Part shown: positions 16,353 to 24,969 of the stretch, one piece after another
How positions within the stretch are numbered: the first letter of the stretch is position 1
How the letters are laid out: every line of letters starts with the position of its first letter
Assembly (NCBI GenBank): GCA_967755175.1
Contig: CBRAFO010000003.1
Coordinates: 45,933-109,932, forward strand
Length of the DNA: 64,000 nt
Direction: 5' to 3'
DNA from: Rariglobus sp967755175
GTDB lineage: Bacteria; Verrucomicrobiota; Verrucomicrobiia; Opitutales; Opitutaceae
Translations under genes and position numbers: made by a program
The notes under the pieces: model-generated
What the model saw: only the letters and a program-made list of their open reading frames with translations
Databases searched by the model: none
What the model was told of the DNA's origin: nothing

Positions 16353-16889
16353 TCACTCGAACTTCACCAGTTCGATATCAAACACCAATGTCGCGTGACG
16401 GGGGATTTTGCCCGCGATGCCTTTTTCGCCGTAGGCGAGCCAATAGGGGATGATCAGCGTGCGTTTTTCGCCTTTCTTCATCCCGATGATCCCTTCGTCC
16501 CAGCCGGGGATGACCACGTTTTGGCCGATGCGGAAATTAAACGGTCCCGCATGCGTAGCCGACGCGTCAAAGACTTTTTCTCCATCGAGAAAGCGGCCCT
16601 CGTAATTAACGGTGACCACCTGGCCGCGCTGGGGCGTGGCCGTGCCAGTGCCGGGTTGGCGAATGAGATAGCGCAGTCCGCTGGGCGTATCCATGGCGCC
16701 GTTGTAGTGCTGCGCGATCAGGTCCACGTCGCGGTCGGACCATTGGTGGGCATTTTCGCCGAGGGCGACGCGCATCGCGCCGTTGATGGGCTCGCCGGGA
16801 TTCTTGCGCGCCATCATGCCGGAGCGCACAACCAGCGCGATCGAGGCGAGCACAACACCGAGGAGAAGCAGAACAAAAAAGGAGCGCAT
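16353..16889 (-). CDS. FKBP-type peptidyl-prolyl isomerase, membrane-anchored or secreted
   Basis: 178-residue prolyl isomerase. An N-terminal hydrophobic helix (residues 3-22) acts as signal or anchor, so the enzyme should work outside the cytoplasm. The FKBP fold covers about residues 72-178, with VTVNYEGRFLDGEKVFDAS, IPGWDEGIIGMKKGEKRTLIIPYWLAYG and the final strand ATLVFDIELVKF. The active-site aromatic and Asp residues of the family are present. It is followed and preceded by genes on the same strand but no obvious operon partner. Confidence 0.92.
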   Translation of the reverse strand: MRSFFVLLLLGVVLASIALVVRSGMMARKNPGEPINGAMRVALGENAHQWSDRDVDLIAQHYNGAMDTPSGLRYLIRQPGTGTATPQRGQVVTVNYEGRFLDGEKVFDASATHAGPFNFRIGQNVVIPGWDEGIIGMKKGEKRTLIIPYWLAYGEKGIAGKIPRHATLVFDIELVKFE

Positions 16890-16956
16890 GATGGTGGAGG
16901 TAGCGAGAGCGTGAACGGGTCGCCCACGCTCCCCGCTACGTCAACCTAGCGGCAGC

Positions 16957-17289
16957 TTAAGCCGTGATGAAGGAGCAGATGTATTCGGCGATGCCGGCGG
17001 ACACCTCGATGGTGAAGCCGGACTTGGCGGGCACATCGAAATAGGTGCCGGCTTCGTAGGTCTTAACGGCGGTCTGGCCGTCGAGGGTCACTTTGCAAGA
17101 CCCGGCGACGATTTCCATGCGCTCGGCGGCATCGGTGCCGAAGTGGTAGGAGCCGGCGTAGATCAGGCCGAGAGTTTTCTTGGAGCCATCGGCGAAGAGC
17201 ACGGTGTGGCTGACGACTTTGCCGTCAAAATAAACATTGGCCTTGGTCACCACGGTGACGCCGGCGAACTGGGTGGGAAGGGATGCCAT
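16957..17289 (-). CDS. ppnP: Pyrimidine/purine nucleoside phosphorylase
   Basis: 110-residue single-cupin protein of the PpnP (formerly DUF1255) family, which cleaves several nucleosides with phosphate to base and ribose-1-phosphate. Conserved features: NVYFDGKVVSHTVLFADGSKKTLGLIYAGSYHF, then the cupin end AERMEIVAGSCKVTLDG and FDVPAKSGFTIEVSAGIAEYICSF. Length is close to the E. coli protein (94). I start at the ATG at 17289; in-frame sequence upstream runs into palindromic intergenic DNA. Confidence 0.9.
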   Translation of the reverse strand: MASLPTQFAGVTVVTKANVYFDGKVVSHTVLFADGSKKTLGLIYAGSYHFGTDAAERMEIVAGSCKVTLDGQTAVKTYEAGTYFDVPAKSGFTIEVSAGIAEYICSFITA

Positions 17290-17370
17290 AGCCTTTAGGG
17301 AATTAAGCGCGGGCCGCTCCGAGGCAAGCGCGCTTGCGGAGGCGCGGCCCGCAGGCGATTCCCAAAGTGG

Positions 17371-17418
17371 CATGGGCGTCCCCGCCCATGGTCCGAACCC
17401 ACGGGCAAGATGCCCGTG
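17371..17418. repeat. Two adjacent small palindromes
   Basis: CATGGGCG/CGCCCATG (17371-17378, 17383-17390) and CACGGGCA/TGCCCGTG (17400-17407, 17411-17418). Both fold into short hairpins and look like REP-type intergenic elements, but lack the GTAG head. Confidence 0.5.
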
Positions 17419-17429
17419 CCACCTCAAAC

Positions 17430-17456
17430 CATCGCCTGCGAGCAGGCTCCTACATT
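17430..17456 (-). repeat. GTAG-headed REP-like palindrome
   Basis: On the minus strand GTAG then GAGCCTGC-TC-GCAGGC. Same family as 1111-1137 and the 39300-39397 pair. It ends 7 nt before the stop codon of the downstream-reading rlmD gene. Confidence 0.65.
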
Positions 17457-17462
17457 TCGATC

Positions 17463-18734
17463 TTACTTCTTCCGCAACGTGATGACGCACTCCAAGTGGC
17501 GCGTTTGCGGGAAGAGGTCGAAGGGTTGCACGGCGGTCAGTTCGTAGCCGGCGGCGATGAAGGATTTCAGGTCACGCATCTGCGTCGCGGGATCGCACGA
17601 CACATAGACGACGGCGCGGGGTCCGTAGGCGAAGAGCTGGTTCAGGAAAACCTCGTCGCAGCCTTTGCGCGGCGGGTCAATCAAGACCACCGTGTCGGCA
17701 GCCGGGAAGGTGAGGCCGGCGAAGATCGCCGATGCATCGCCCGCCTGGAATGTCACGTTCTTCAGCCCGTTGGCGGCGGCGTTTTGCTTGGCGAAAATGA
17801 TGCTGCTTTCGCTGATTTCGATGCCTGCGACCTGCTCGAATGCGGGGGCGGCGGTGAGGGCGAAGAGTCCGCTGCCGCAATACGCGTCCACCATGAAACG
17901 CGCTCCGCTGGCGGCGGCCTGCTCACGGGCGTAGCCAGTGAACGCGGGCAGGATGAACGGGTTGTTTTGGAAGAAATCGCGGGCGAGAAACTTCAATTTC
18001 AGGTCGCCGACCGTCTCGGTGACGATGTCGTCGTAGTTGGTCGTGACCACGCCCGAGGCGTCGCGCAGCAGGAGAGTGCCGCCGCGTGCGTAATCGCCAT
18101 TGGCCGCCTTGGTGCGCATGGTGGCGCGGGCTTCGGCGAGGCGCGCGTTGATCGCATCGGTGGCAATGGGGCAGCGAGGCACGTCGATGATGTCGAAGCG
18201 CGTGCCTTGGCGGAGGAAGCCGATGGGCAACTCCGCGGCGGGACGGTCATCGCGAGGCGGGTTGAAATGCGGCGTGATCTTGGAGCGGTAGCCGTATTCC
18301 ACGGGTGAGCCGATCACGGGCAACACGGGGAACGTGACGTCGGCCATGTATTTCAAGAGCTCCTCCACCTGGCGGCGCTTCCAGAGGAGCTGCTCGTCGT
18401 AGGCGAGATTTTGATACTGGCAGCCGCCGCAGGTGCCGAACGCGGGGCAGGGCGGGGCGATGCGCTTCGGCGACGGGGTGACCACGGTGACGAGGTCGGC
18501 CTCGGAGAAATTCTTGTGGTTGCGGAAGACGCGGGCCTTCACGCGTTCGCCGGGCAGGGTGAACGGCACCATCACGACCCACTTGGAGTCCGGCTCATCG
18601 GGATGCGGCACGCGACCCAGGCCCACGCCGAGATTGGTGAGCGTGGCGATCTCCAGCTCGATCTCTTGATGATAGGCGAAGGGACGGTCGTTGAACTTTT
18701 TCTTAAATTTACCCACGGAACACACGAAACACAC
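17463..18734 (-). CDS. rlmD: 23S rRNA (uracil-C5)-methyltransferase, RlmD/RumA family
   Basis: SAM-dependent rRNA methyltransferase of up to 423 residues. Order of features: TRAM domain (about 20-85), iron-sulfur cysteines C96, C102 and C105 (CPAFGTCGGC), RNA-binding region, SAM site (MVDAYCGSGLFAL), DPPRKG and the catalytic cysteine in VYVSCDP. The 5' end is uncertain: three in-frame GTG codons fall in a dispersed TTTCGTGTG repeat; 18734 is the longest and 18716 a plausible shorter choice. Which uracil is modified cannot be told apart between RlmD and RlmCD from sequence alone. Divergent from an RNA 2'-O-methyltransferase gene. Confidence 0.92.
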   Translation of the reverse strand: MCFVCSVGKFKKKFNDRPFAYHQEIELEIATLTNLGVGLGRVPHPDEPDSKWVVMVPFTLPGERVKARVFRNHKNFSEADLVTVVTPSPKRIAPPCPAFGTCGGCQYQNLAYDEQLLWKRRQVEELLKYMADVTFPVLPVIGSPVEYGYRSKITPHFNPPRDDRPAAELPIGFLRQGTRFDIIDVPRCPIATDAINARLAEARATMRTKAANGDYARGGTLLLRDASGVVTTNYDDIVTETVGDLKLKFLARDFFQNNPFILPAFTGYAREQAAASGARFMVDAYCGSGLFALTAAPAFEQVAGIEISESSIIFAKQNAAANGLKNVTFQAGDASAIFAGLTFPAADTVVLIDPPRKGCDEVFLNQLFAYGPRAVVYVSCDPATQMRDLKSFIAAGYELTAVQPFDLFPQTRHLECVITLRKK

Positions 18735-18795
18735 GAAAGCGCCGGAAACGAGGCCGGTTTTTTCTTTCGTGTGTTTCGTGGTTTTCGTGGTTTCT
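18707..18795. repeat. Dispersed TTTCGTGTG / CACGAAACA repeat
   Basis: Inverted arms built from CACGAAACACACGAAA (18724-18740) and TTTCGTGTGTTTCGTG (18766-18782) fill the divergent gap between two RNA methyltransferase genes and run into the rlmD 5' end. Such repeats are common between genes in this phylum (recalled, not checked). Confidence 0.5.
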
Positions 18796-18803
18796 CCATT
18801 CCT

Positions 18804-19616
18804 GTGGCCGTCGAAAAAATCTCCAGTCTCCAGAATCCGCGCATCAAGCAGCTTGTGAAGCTGCGCGACCGTCGTCCGCGCGACGAAGCGGGGGTGTTCC
18901 TCGTTGAGGGCTATCGCCAGATCCGCCGTGCGCTGGAGAAGTCCATCACGCTCACCGAACTCTACGTCTCACCGGAGTGGTTTTTGGGCGAAAATGAACC
19001 TGCGCTCATCGCCCAAGCGCAAGCCGCCGGCGCGCAGGTGTTCGAGCTGTCCAAGGAAGCATTCGCCAAGGTGGCTTACCGCGAGCGACCGGACGGGTTG
19101 CTGGCAGTCGCGCCGCAGTGGCGGCGAACGCTGGCCGACATTCCGAAGCCGGCGGCGGGTAAGGCACCGTTCCTCCTCGTGGTGGAGGCGATCGAAAAGC
19201 CTGGCAACCTCGGCACGATCCTGCGCAGCGCCGATGCGGCGGGCGTGGATGCGCTCATCGTGTGCGACCCGGTGACGGATCTTTTTAATCCCAACGTGGT
19301 GCGCGCCTCGACCGGGGTGTTGTTCTCGGTGCCCGTGGTGATCGCGGGCACGGCGGAGGTGCGCGAGTGGTTGCGCGAAAACGGGATTCGCTCCGTCGCG
19401 ACGACGCCTTCGGCAACGGATCTTTATACGGCAACCGATTTACGCGGACCGCTGGCGATCGTGATGGGCAGCGAACAATACGGGCTGAGCGACTACTGGC
19501 TCAAGGAAGCCGACGCCCGCGTGGTCATTCCGATGGCGGGCCAGGCCGATTCGCTCAACGTGGCGATGGCCACGATCATCACGCTGTTCGAGGCGGTGCG
19601 TCAGCGCGGCGTGTGA
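18804..19616 (+). CDS. TrmH/SpoU-family RNA 2'-O-methyltransferase
   Basis: 270-residue SPOUT methyltransferase. The N-terminal substrate-binding domain carries SSLQNPRIKQLVKLRDRRPRDEAGVFLVEGYRQIRRA. The three SpoU motifs are present: EKPGNLGTILRSADAAG (motif 1), IVMGSEQYGLS (motif 2) and VVIPMAGQADSLNVAMATIITLFEA (motif 3, the knot). Target may be 23S rRNA, as for RlmB and TsnR-like enzymes; it is not certain. The start is GTG 18804, the only sensible one after the repeat region. Divergent from rlmD, so the pair may share control. Confidence 0.9.
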   Translation: MAVEKISSLQNPRIKQLVKLRDRRPRDEAGVFLVEGYRQIRRALEKSITLTELYVSPEWFLGENEPALIAQAQAAGAQVFELSKEAFAKVAYRERPDGLLAVAPQWRRTLADIPKPAAGKAPFLLVVEAIEKPGNLGTILRSADAAGVDALIVCDPVTDLFNPNVVRASTGVLFSVPVVIAGTAEVREWLRENGIRSVATTPSATDLYTATDLRGPLAIVMGSEQYGLSDYWLKEADARVVIPMAGQADSLNVAMATIITLFEAVRQRGV

Positions 19617-19656
19617 GGCCGTGACCGCATAAGACGCCGGGTAGGACGCAGGGCAC

Positions 19657-19687
19657 AAAAAAGGCACCTGCGGTTGGCGCAGGTGCC
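19657..19687 (-). terminator. Terminator after the M16-like gene
   Basis: 10-bp stem GGCACCTGCG (19663-19672) and CGCAGGTGCC (19678-19687), loop GTTGG, followed on the minus strand by six T. Confidence 0.9.
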
Positions 19688-19708
19688 TAGAGTATTTGTG
19701 GCGCTTCG

Positions 19709-21076
19709 TCACTTCGCGGCGGTCGGGACGGTGCCGGCTTTGATGAGGACGAAGTTTTCCGGCGTGAGGTGCTTTTTGATCGCGGCGTTTACTTGGTCGA
19801 GTTTCACGGCGTTGAGCTTTTGCGGATACTCATCGATCCACGTGAGCGGGTAACCGCGGTGGACGGTCGTGAGGATGGCACTGGCGAGGCCGTCTGTGGT
19901 GGCGAGGCCCACTTGGAAGCTGCCGGCGAGGTTGGTCTTGGTGCGTTCGACTTCGGCGGCGGTGACACCTTGGTCATACCAGGCCTTCAATTCGCGGCGG
20001 GTGGCGGCGAGGCCTTTTTCGAGGAGGTTGGGCGCGAAGTTGGCCACAATGCGCCAGTCGCCGTCGGTGTAGGTGTCATTGCTCACCTTGGCGCCGATGC
20101 CGTAGGTGAGGCCTTCCTGGTCGCGGACGGTTGCCATCAGGCGGCCAGTGAAGCCGCTGCCGAGAATCGTCGTGGCAACGCGCAACGGGAGCGCGTCCGG
20201 GTCGGTGTAGCGCAGGCCTTCGGCTTGTCCCATGATGACGCTGACGTTGGGTTTATCGGCCATGAACACAGTCTGCTCGCGGTCGTTGTCGCGCTTGGTG
20301 GCGGTGCGCGGATAATCGGGGCGTTTCACGCCACCGGTCCAGCCGGCGAAGGCTTTACCGATCTCCTTTTGCAGGCCGGCGATATCGACATCGCCGACAG
20401 CCACGAGGGTGAGTTCGGCGGGGCCGTAATACTTTTGGTGAAAGGCGCGGAGGTCGGCGACCGTGGCGGCCTTGAGCGCGGCGAGAAAGGCCTCGGTGGA
20501 GGGCTCGTAGTTGGGGTGGCCGGGCGGATAGACGGTGGAGGCGAAGGCTTGGTTGGCGCGGTAGCCGGTCTGCTCAAGCGCGCGCTGGAGGTGGCCGGCG
20601 ACCTGTTGTTTGAGCTTGGCGAACTCCGCTTCCGAGAAGGCGGGGGTGCGGAGTTGTTCGGCGAGGAGGCCGATGACGAGGGCGACGTCTTTGCGCAGGC
20701 ACTTGCCGCTGAAATTAACCATCGTGTTGTCCACGGAGAACCCGAGTTCGGCGCCGACGGAATCGAGCTTTTGGGCGATCTCAAATTTGTCGTGCGTGGT
20801 CGTGCCTTTGTCCAACATGCCGCCGACGAGGGAGGCGATGGCGAGGTTGTTATCGGGCGAGAACGAGTCGCCGGCGGGAAGTGAGCCGCGGAAGGTAACG
20901 ACGTCCTCCACTCCGGTCTTGTAGGCGATCACGTCGATGCCGGCGATGCGGGTGCGGGTGACCTGGTCGGCGATGCCGGCCGAGAGGCGAACGGCGAGGG
21001 GCGAAAGGCAAAGGGCGACGACAAGAAGCAGGCGAAGGGCGAGGGGCGAAGGGCGATGGGAGGCGGAAAGTTTCAT
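19709..21076 (-). CDS. M16-family peptidase-like protein without the zinc motif
   Basis: 455-residue exported protein with the M16 (insulinase/pitrilysin) fold. A signal peptide covers about residues 1-33. The usual HxxEH zinc site is missing: the matching region reads ASLVGGMLDKGTTTHDKFEIAQKLDSVGAEL. Later M16 features are kept, such as the family segment YGIGAKV and the final AIKKHLTPENFVLIKAG. In many bacteria one active and one inactive M16 protein are made together and form a pair; the active-looking partner (21211-22623) is directly upstream on the same strand. The partner role is inference. Confidence 0.9.
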   Translation of the reverse strand: MKLSASHRPSPLALRLLLVVALCLSPLAVRLSAGIADQVTRTRIAGIDVIAYKTGVEDVVTFRGSLPAGDSFSPDNNLAIASLVGGMLDKGTTTHDKFEIAQKLDSVGAELGFSVDNTMVNFSGKCLRKDVALVIGLLAEQLRTPAFSEAEFAKLKQQVAGHLQRALEQTGYRANQAFASTVYPPGHPNYEPSTEAFLAALKAATVADLRAFHQKYYGPAELTLVAVGDVDIAGLQKEIGKAFAGWTGGVKRPDYPRTATKRDNDREQTVFMADKPNVSVIMGQAEGLRYTDPDALPLRVATTILGSGFTGRLMATVRDQEGLTYGIGAKVSNDTYTDGDWRIVANFAPNLLEKGLAATRRELKAWYDQGVTAAEVERTKTNLAGSFQVGLATTDGLASAILTTVHRGYPLTWIDEYPQKLNAVKLDQVNAAIKKHLTPENFVLIKAGTVPTAAK

Positions 21077-21120
21077 GGCGGGCGATGCGGCGGGGGAGGC
21101 GTTTGATTCGTTCTCTTTAT

Positions 21121-21177
21121 CTTAATCTTTCTCGTTCGTCAGGACGCTCGATCAGAGAGAGAACGAGAAAGATTAAG
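21121..21177. repeat. 17-bp perfect inverted repeat between the two M16 genes
   Basis: Arms 21121-21137 (CTTAATCTTTCTCGTTC) and 21161-21177, separated by 23 nt; the flanks continue the symmetry imperfectly. It could act as an mRNA processing or differential-expression hairpin between the genes. A related GAGAACGAG stretch is at the right end of the window (about 63980-64000). Confidence 0.6.
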
Positions 21178-21210
21178 AGGAAAGAGAAAGAGACGGAGCC
21201 GGCGGTTGAG

Positions 21211-22623
21211 TTACTCGGCGACTTCCGGTGAGAGGACCGGGATGAACCAGCCGGTCGTGCTTTGGTCTTCGTCGAGGTAGTCGTTGGCGACCCGCTTCAC
21301 GTCGGCTGCGGTGACCTTCTTGATGGCTTCATCGAGCGTGACGTAGAGCGTCCAGTCTCCGCTGGAGATGTATTCGTTGAGGTTGCTGGCGATGGCGAAG
21401 GCACCGTCGCGGGCGTAAGCGGAGGCGGCGATCAGCTGGCTAATAGCGGAGGCGACTTCGGTGTCCGTCACGCCGTCTTTTTTGACGCGGTCGAGCTCGG
21501 CGAGGGCGATCTTCTCAACTTCGTCGTGCTTTGCGTTGGGGGCGAGGCTGGCGTAGATCGTGGTGAGGGACGGGTCGTGGAAGGCTCCGATATCGGCGCT
21601 CACGCTGGTCGTGAGGTTTTTGTCGGTGAGGGCGCGGTAGAGACGGCTATTTTTACCCGAGGTGAGGATGGAGCCGAGGACTTCGAGGGCGGGCATGTCG
21701 GGGTGACGCGCGGCCGGGGTTTTGTAGGCGATGCCCACGACGCCGAGACGACCGGCGCGTTTAAGGGTCACGCGGCGCGGGCCGGACTGCGCAGGTTCCT
21801 CGGTGTAAAGCTGCGGGATGGGCGCGGGGGCTTTGGGGATGGCGCCGTAGTATTTTTTGACGAGAGCGAGGGCGGCGGGCGGCTCGATGTCGCCGATGAT
21901 CGTGACGGTGGCGTTATCGGGCCAGTAGAAGGTGTCGTAGAACTGCTTCAGCTTTTCGATGGGCACATTCTCAATGTCGCTGCGCCAGCCGATCGTCGGG
22001 TGGTGGTAGGGATGCGCCACGAAGGCGGCGGCTCCGATCTCTTTTTCGAGGGCTTGGATCGGGTTGTTTTCGCCGATCTCGAACTCGTTGCGCACGACGG
22101 TCATCTCGGGACGGCGGTCGGAGTCGCGCAGCCAGAGGTTGCGCATGCGGTCGGACTCGATGGCCACGTAGGCTTCGAGGTGGTCCTTGCCGAGGTTTGC
22201 GAAGTAGTTGGTGCGATCGAGCCAGGTGGTGGCGTTGTATTCGGCGCCCACTTTTTCGAGGAGTTGGTCAACGCTGTTGCCCTTGGCGCGGTTAAAATTC
22301 TCGGTGCCCTTGAACATGAGGTGTTCGAGGAGGTGGGTGGCGCCGGTGACGCCGAGGCCTTCGTTGCGCGAGCCGACGCGGTAAGTGACCATGAAGGTCA
22401 CGACGGGCGCGGAATGCTCGGGCAGCACGAGGACTTGGAGGCCGTTGGTATCGAGGGTGTATTCGGAGATGCCACCGAGGGTTTTAACGTAGGTAAAGCC
22501 TTCGGCCGGGGCGACGGAAGGAACCACGGTGGCTGGAGCGGGCGGGGGCGTGGTGTCGGCGGCGTAAACGGCAGGCAGCGCGGCCGAGAGGCAGACGGGG
22601 AGAAACAAAGCGCGTAGTTTCAT
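21211..22623 (-). CDS. Zinc-dependent M16 peptidase
   Basis: 470-residue exported metallopeptidase. Signal peptide about residues 1-22, then a Pro/Ala-rich linker. The zinc site HLLEH is at 97-101 (THLLEHLMFKGTENF), with the third ligand Glu in the EFEIGENNP region about 75 residues later. The C-terminal half has the second M16 domain, including YAxxRDGAFAIASNLNEYI. It is likely periplasmic and degrades peptides, working with the zinc-less partner downstream (19709-21076), 134 nt away across an inverted repeat. I chose ATG 22623, which gives the signal peptide MKLRALFLPVCLSAALPAVYA. Confidence 0.93.
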   Translation of the reverse strand: MKLRALFLPVCLSAALPAVYAADTTPPPAPATVVPSVAPAEGFTYVKTLGGISEYTLDTNGLQVLVLPEHSAPVVTFMVTYRVGSRNEGLGVTGATHLLEHLMFKGTENFNRAKGNSVDQLLEKVGAEYNATTWLDRTNYFANLGKDHLEAYVAIESDRMRNLWLRDSDRRPEMTVVRNEFEIGENNPIQALEKEIGAAAFVAHPYHHPTIGWRSDIENVPIEKLKQFYDTFYWPDNATVTIIGDIEPPAALALVKKYYGAIPKAPAPIPQLYTEEPAQSGPRRVTLKRAGRLGVVGIAYKTPAARHPDMPALEVLGSILTSGKNSRLYRALTDKNLTTSVSADIGAFHDPSLTTIYASLAPNAKHDEVEKIALAELDRVKKDGVTDTEVASAISQLIAASAYARDGAFAIASNLNEYISSGDWTLYVTLDEAIKKVTAADVKRVANDYLDEDQSTTGWFIPVLSPEVAE

Positions 22624-22836
22624 GAAAGTGTTGAGGCAGACCGCAGGTAGCGGGGGAAAGTTCAAAGTTGTTGGGAGAAAACGGGAGCGGGAGGGGTTGC
22701 GCAAGTGGGGAGGTGTGCGGGACATCAGCAGGACACGTATTCGGGGGTATGAAGCGGACGTTTAAAAAACGGGCGTCCGCGTCTGGGCTAGCGTGGCGCG
22801 GTGGATGGCGTCAGGGTGGGGCGGTCTTTAATCACC

Positions 22837-23085
22837 ATGAATAATTCGGAAGTTGCTCGTATCATCGACGGTGCCCGGTCGGGCGTGGGTTTCCGGGGGC
22901 ACGCGGGAATCCAGCTTTGCGGGGACTGGTGCCGGCATTTCGAACCGCTGGACGCGCCGTGGGATGGGTTTGGTCGCTGCGTGCATCCGCTTAGTCTGCG
23001 CCATGGGCAGGTGTTCAGTGTCTTCCACGAGTGCACCGTGGGAGAAGTGGCCCCGCCGGAAAGTTCGGAAGATCAGCGTAAGTGA
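22837..23085 (+). CDS. Small hypothetical protein
   Basis: 82-residue ORF starting MNNSEVARIIDGARSGVGF and ending PESSEDQRK. No known domain recognised. It has three Cys (CGDWC pair near the middle, plus CV and EC further on), and several Trp and His, with GC-rich third codon positions like real genes here. No signal peptide or membrane segment is seen. It lies between a divergent M16 gene and a convergent J-domain gene. It could be spurious; codon use argues mildly for coding. Confidence 0.5.
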   Translation: MNNSEVARIIDGARSGVGFRGHAGIQLCGDWCRHFEPLDAPWDGFGRCVHPLSLRHGQVFSVFHECTVGEVAPPESSEDQRK

Positions 23086-23118
23086 ACCGGGGATAGGGCG
23101 TCGCGTTGAGAACGTGGG

Positions 23119-24261
23119 TTAACTTCGCGGCGAGCGGCGTTGCCGGGGTGTGGGAGCCTCCCACGCGGCAATGGTGGAGTTGAAATAATCGAGGTGTCGC
23201 TGGAGGTCGGTGAGTTCACCCCGGAGGTTCGCTTCCACGCGTGTGTGGAGTTGGCCTCGTTTTTTCTCCGATCGCGTGAAGCGCCAGGAAAATGCCCCTC
23301 GGTAGTCCCTGAGCTTGCGGTCAATGTCGCGGTGGGCGGCTTGGAGTTCGGCGATGGCGCGGCGCAGCCGGTCGAGGGAGGAGTCGGGACTGAGCGTGTC
23401 GTTGGCGCTTTCCCAATTGATTTCGAGACGAGCCAACCAGTCGGCGTCACGGGCGGCCCAAGCTTGCTGGACTTCGTGCCAGAGGCGCTCGCGAGCGGGC
23501 GTCCATTCGCCGCCGCGGTCGGGATGGAGGTGCTGAACGAGGCGCCGATAAATCTCGCGCGCGTCGCCCGAAGGCGACGGCGGCTCTTCGGGCTTATGCG
23601 TATCGGAGAAATGGCGACCACGCGGATCGCCATCGCCGAAAAGGTCGTTGAAGAAATCGTCGAAAGGCGTGCCTTCGTCCGCGTCTGTGTGGGCGTCGCG
23701 GCGGGAACGGCGCGCCGAGTCGTCTTCGGCCTCCGGTTCTGGCTCGGGTTCCGGCTCCTTGGGGTTGGCGAGGTTGTCTTGGTATTCTTTCCAGAGCTTT
23801 TTGAGCGAGCGACCGGTCATGGCCGCCATGTATTGGACGGTTTCGACTTGGTGGTGTTTGCGGGCGACCTCTTCGTGAAGTTGACGGAGCGTAGTGACGA
23901 GTTGGGGGAAGGTGCCATGCAGCCACGAGACATAGGCGGGGGTGTCGGTTTCCTCGTGGGTGCGGAGGTCGCGGGAGATCTTATCGAGGCGTTTGCGAGC
24001 GGTGTGAAACGCGGCCCATGCGGTGCGCTGGAGCGGGCGGTTGTTAATAACCAGAAGCACTCGGCAATCGGAAAACACGACGGACGGCGGGGTGATCGAG
24101 CCTTGGGGGCGATTACGAGGAGCGGTCTGGGTGGGCCAAGGCATGTGGCGGGGAGTGAACGAGGTGCGGGTGACGTTTGCCAAGGGCAGAATCGGGCCGG
24201 GGTAAACGGCACTGGAGCCGGAGATTGTGCATTCGCAAGCGGTTGTTTTAACGCGCGTCAT
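23119..24261 (-). CDS. J-domain protein of unknown role
   Basis: 380-residue cytoplasmic protein. A long N-terminal part has no recognised domain but a helical segment (QLHEEVARKHHQVETVQYMAAMTGRSLKKLWKEYQDN), then an acidic linker (repeated EP, about residues 165-185). A J-domain-like unit follows: REIYRRLVQHLHPDRGGEWTPARERLWHEVQQAW, with the HPD tripeptide needed to stimulate DnaK. The last 100 residues are a charged coiled-coil-like region. It lacks the zinc and substrate domains of DnaJ, so it is probably a specialised co-chaperone. ATG 24261 is preferred. Confidence 0.78.
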   Translation of the reverse strand: MTRVKTTACECTISGSSAVYPGPILPLANVTRTSFTPRHMPWPTQTAPRNRPQGSITPPSVVFSDCRVLLVINNRPLQRTAWAAFHTARKRLDKISRDLRTHEETDTPAYVSWLHGTFPQLVTTLRQLHEEVARKHHQVETVQYMAAMTGRSLKKLWKEYQDNLANPKEPEPEPEPEAEDDSARRSRRDAHTDADEGTPFDDFFNDLFGDGDPRGRHFSDTHKPEEPPSPSGDAREIYRRLVQHLHPDRGGEWTPARERLWHEVQQAWAARDADWLARLEINWESANDTLSPDSSLDRLRRAIAELQAAHRDIDRKLRDYRGAFSWRFTRSEKKRGQLHTRVEANLRGELTDLQRHLDYFNSTIAAWEAPTPRQRRSPRS

Positions 24262-24415
24262 GGTAGCTCGTTCTGTGGCGGTTTTGTGCTCGGTTGCGTG
24301 TGGTTCGGGCGTTGCGTCCCCGGCGGTTTCGGGGCCATATTGTGCCTGTGAAAAACGGTCATCCCGGACCGCTTTCGACACGTCTCTCCAACCCCCAAAA
24401 AAAAAGGAGTCTGTC

Positions 24416-24889
24416 ATGTCACCGAAACTACTTCGCGCCTACCTTGATAGGGCGCACGTTGAATACAGGGTGCGCAGTCACCGTCCGGCCTTCAGCGCCT
24501 CCCGTGTTGCGGAAGCGACTCATGTTGCCGGTCGGGAACTGGCCAAGGTCGTTATTCTCTCTCTCGACAACCGCTTGGTCATGGCGGTGCTGCCTTCGAC
24601 GCAGCACATCGACCTCGGTCATTTCCGCGAGTTGACCGGAGCCCGGAACGTTCGCCTGGCGCACGAGGAGGAATTCGTCGCCCGGTTCGATCACTGCGAA
24701 CTCGGGGCCATGCCGCCGTTTGGTAATCTCTACGACATGGAGGTCTTCGTCGCCGAGTCGCTGACGCAGGACGACCTCATCTCGTTCAACGCCTGCACGC
24801 ACACCGAGATCATGACGATGGCCTACGCCGATTTCGAGCGGCTGGTCCGCCCGACGATCCTGGCCTTCGCCGAACCGACGATGGTGTGA
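24416..24889 (+). CDS. YbaK/ProX-like aminoacyl-tRNA deacylase
   Basis: 157-residue member of the YbaK/aaRS-associated family, which hydrolyses mischarged tRNAs in trans. It begins MSPKLLRAYLDRAHVEYRVRSHRPAFSASRVAEATHVAGRELAKVVIL, including the conserved Lys of the active site (AKVVIL), and ends with FNACTHTEIMTMAYADFERL, a family hallmark. Length fits (150-160). The start has a clear ribosome-binding site, GGAG at 24406-24409. The substrate tRNA is unknown. It faces a divergent J-domain gene. Confidence 0.88.
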   Translation: MSPKLLRAYLDRAHVEYRVRSHRPAFSASRVAEATHVAGRELAKVVILSLDNRLVMAVLPSTQHIDLGHFRELTGARNVRLAHEEEFVARFDHCELGAMPPFGNLYDMEVFVAESLTQDDLISFNACTHTEIMTMAYADFERLVRPTILAFAEPTMV

Positions 24890-24916
24890 ACCCCCGACGC
24901 CCTGTTAGCCGGGCGC

Positions 24917-24947
24917 AAAAAAGCCCGGGCTTTTGGCGGCCCGGGCT
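24917..24947 (-). terminator. Terminator of the secreted-protein pair (possibly shared with ybaK-like gene)
   Basis: 9-bp stem AGCCCGGGC (24922-24930) and GCCCGGGCT (24939-24947), followed on the minus strand by a six-T run. Confidence 0.85.
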
Positions 24948-24969
24948 GGGGAGGTGAATTAGACCCGGA

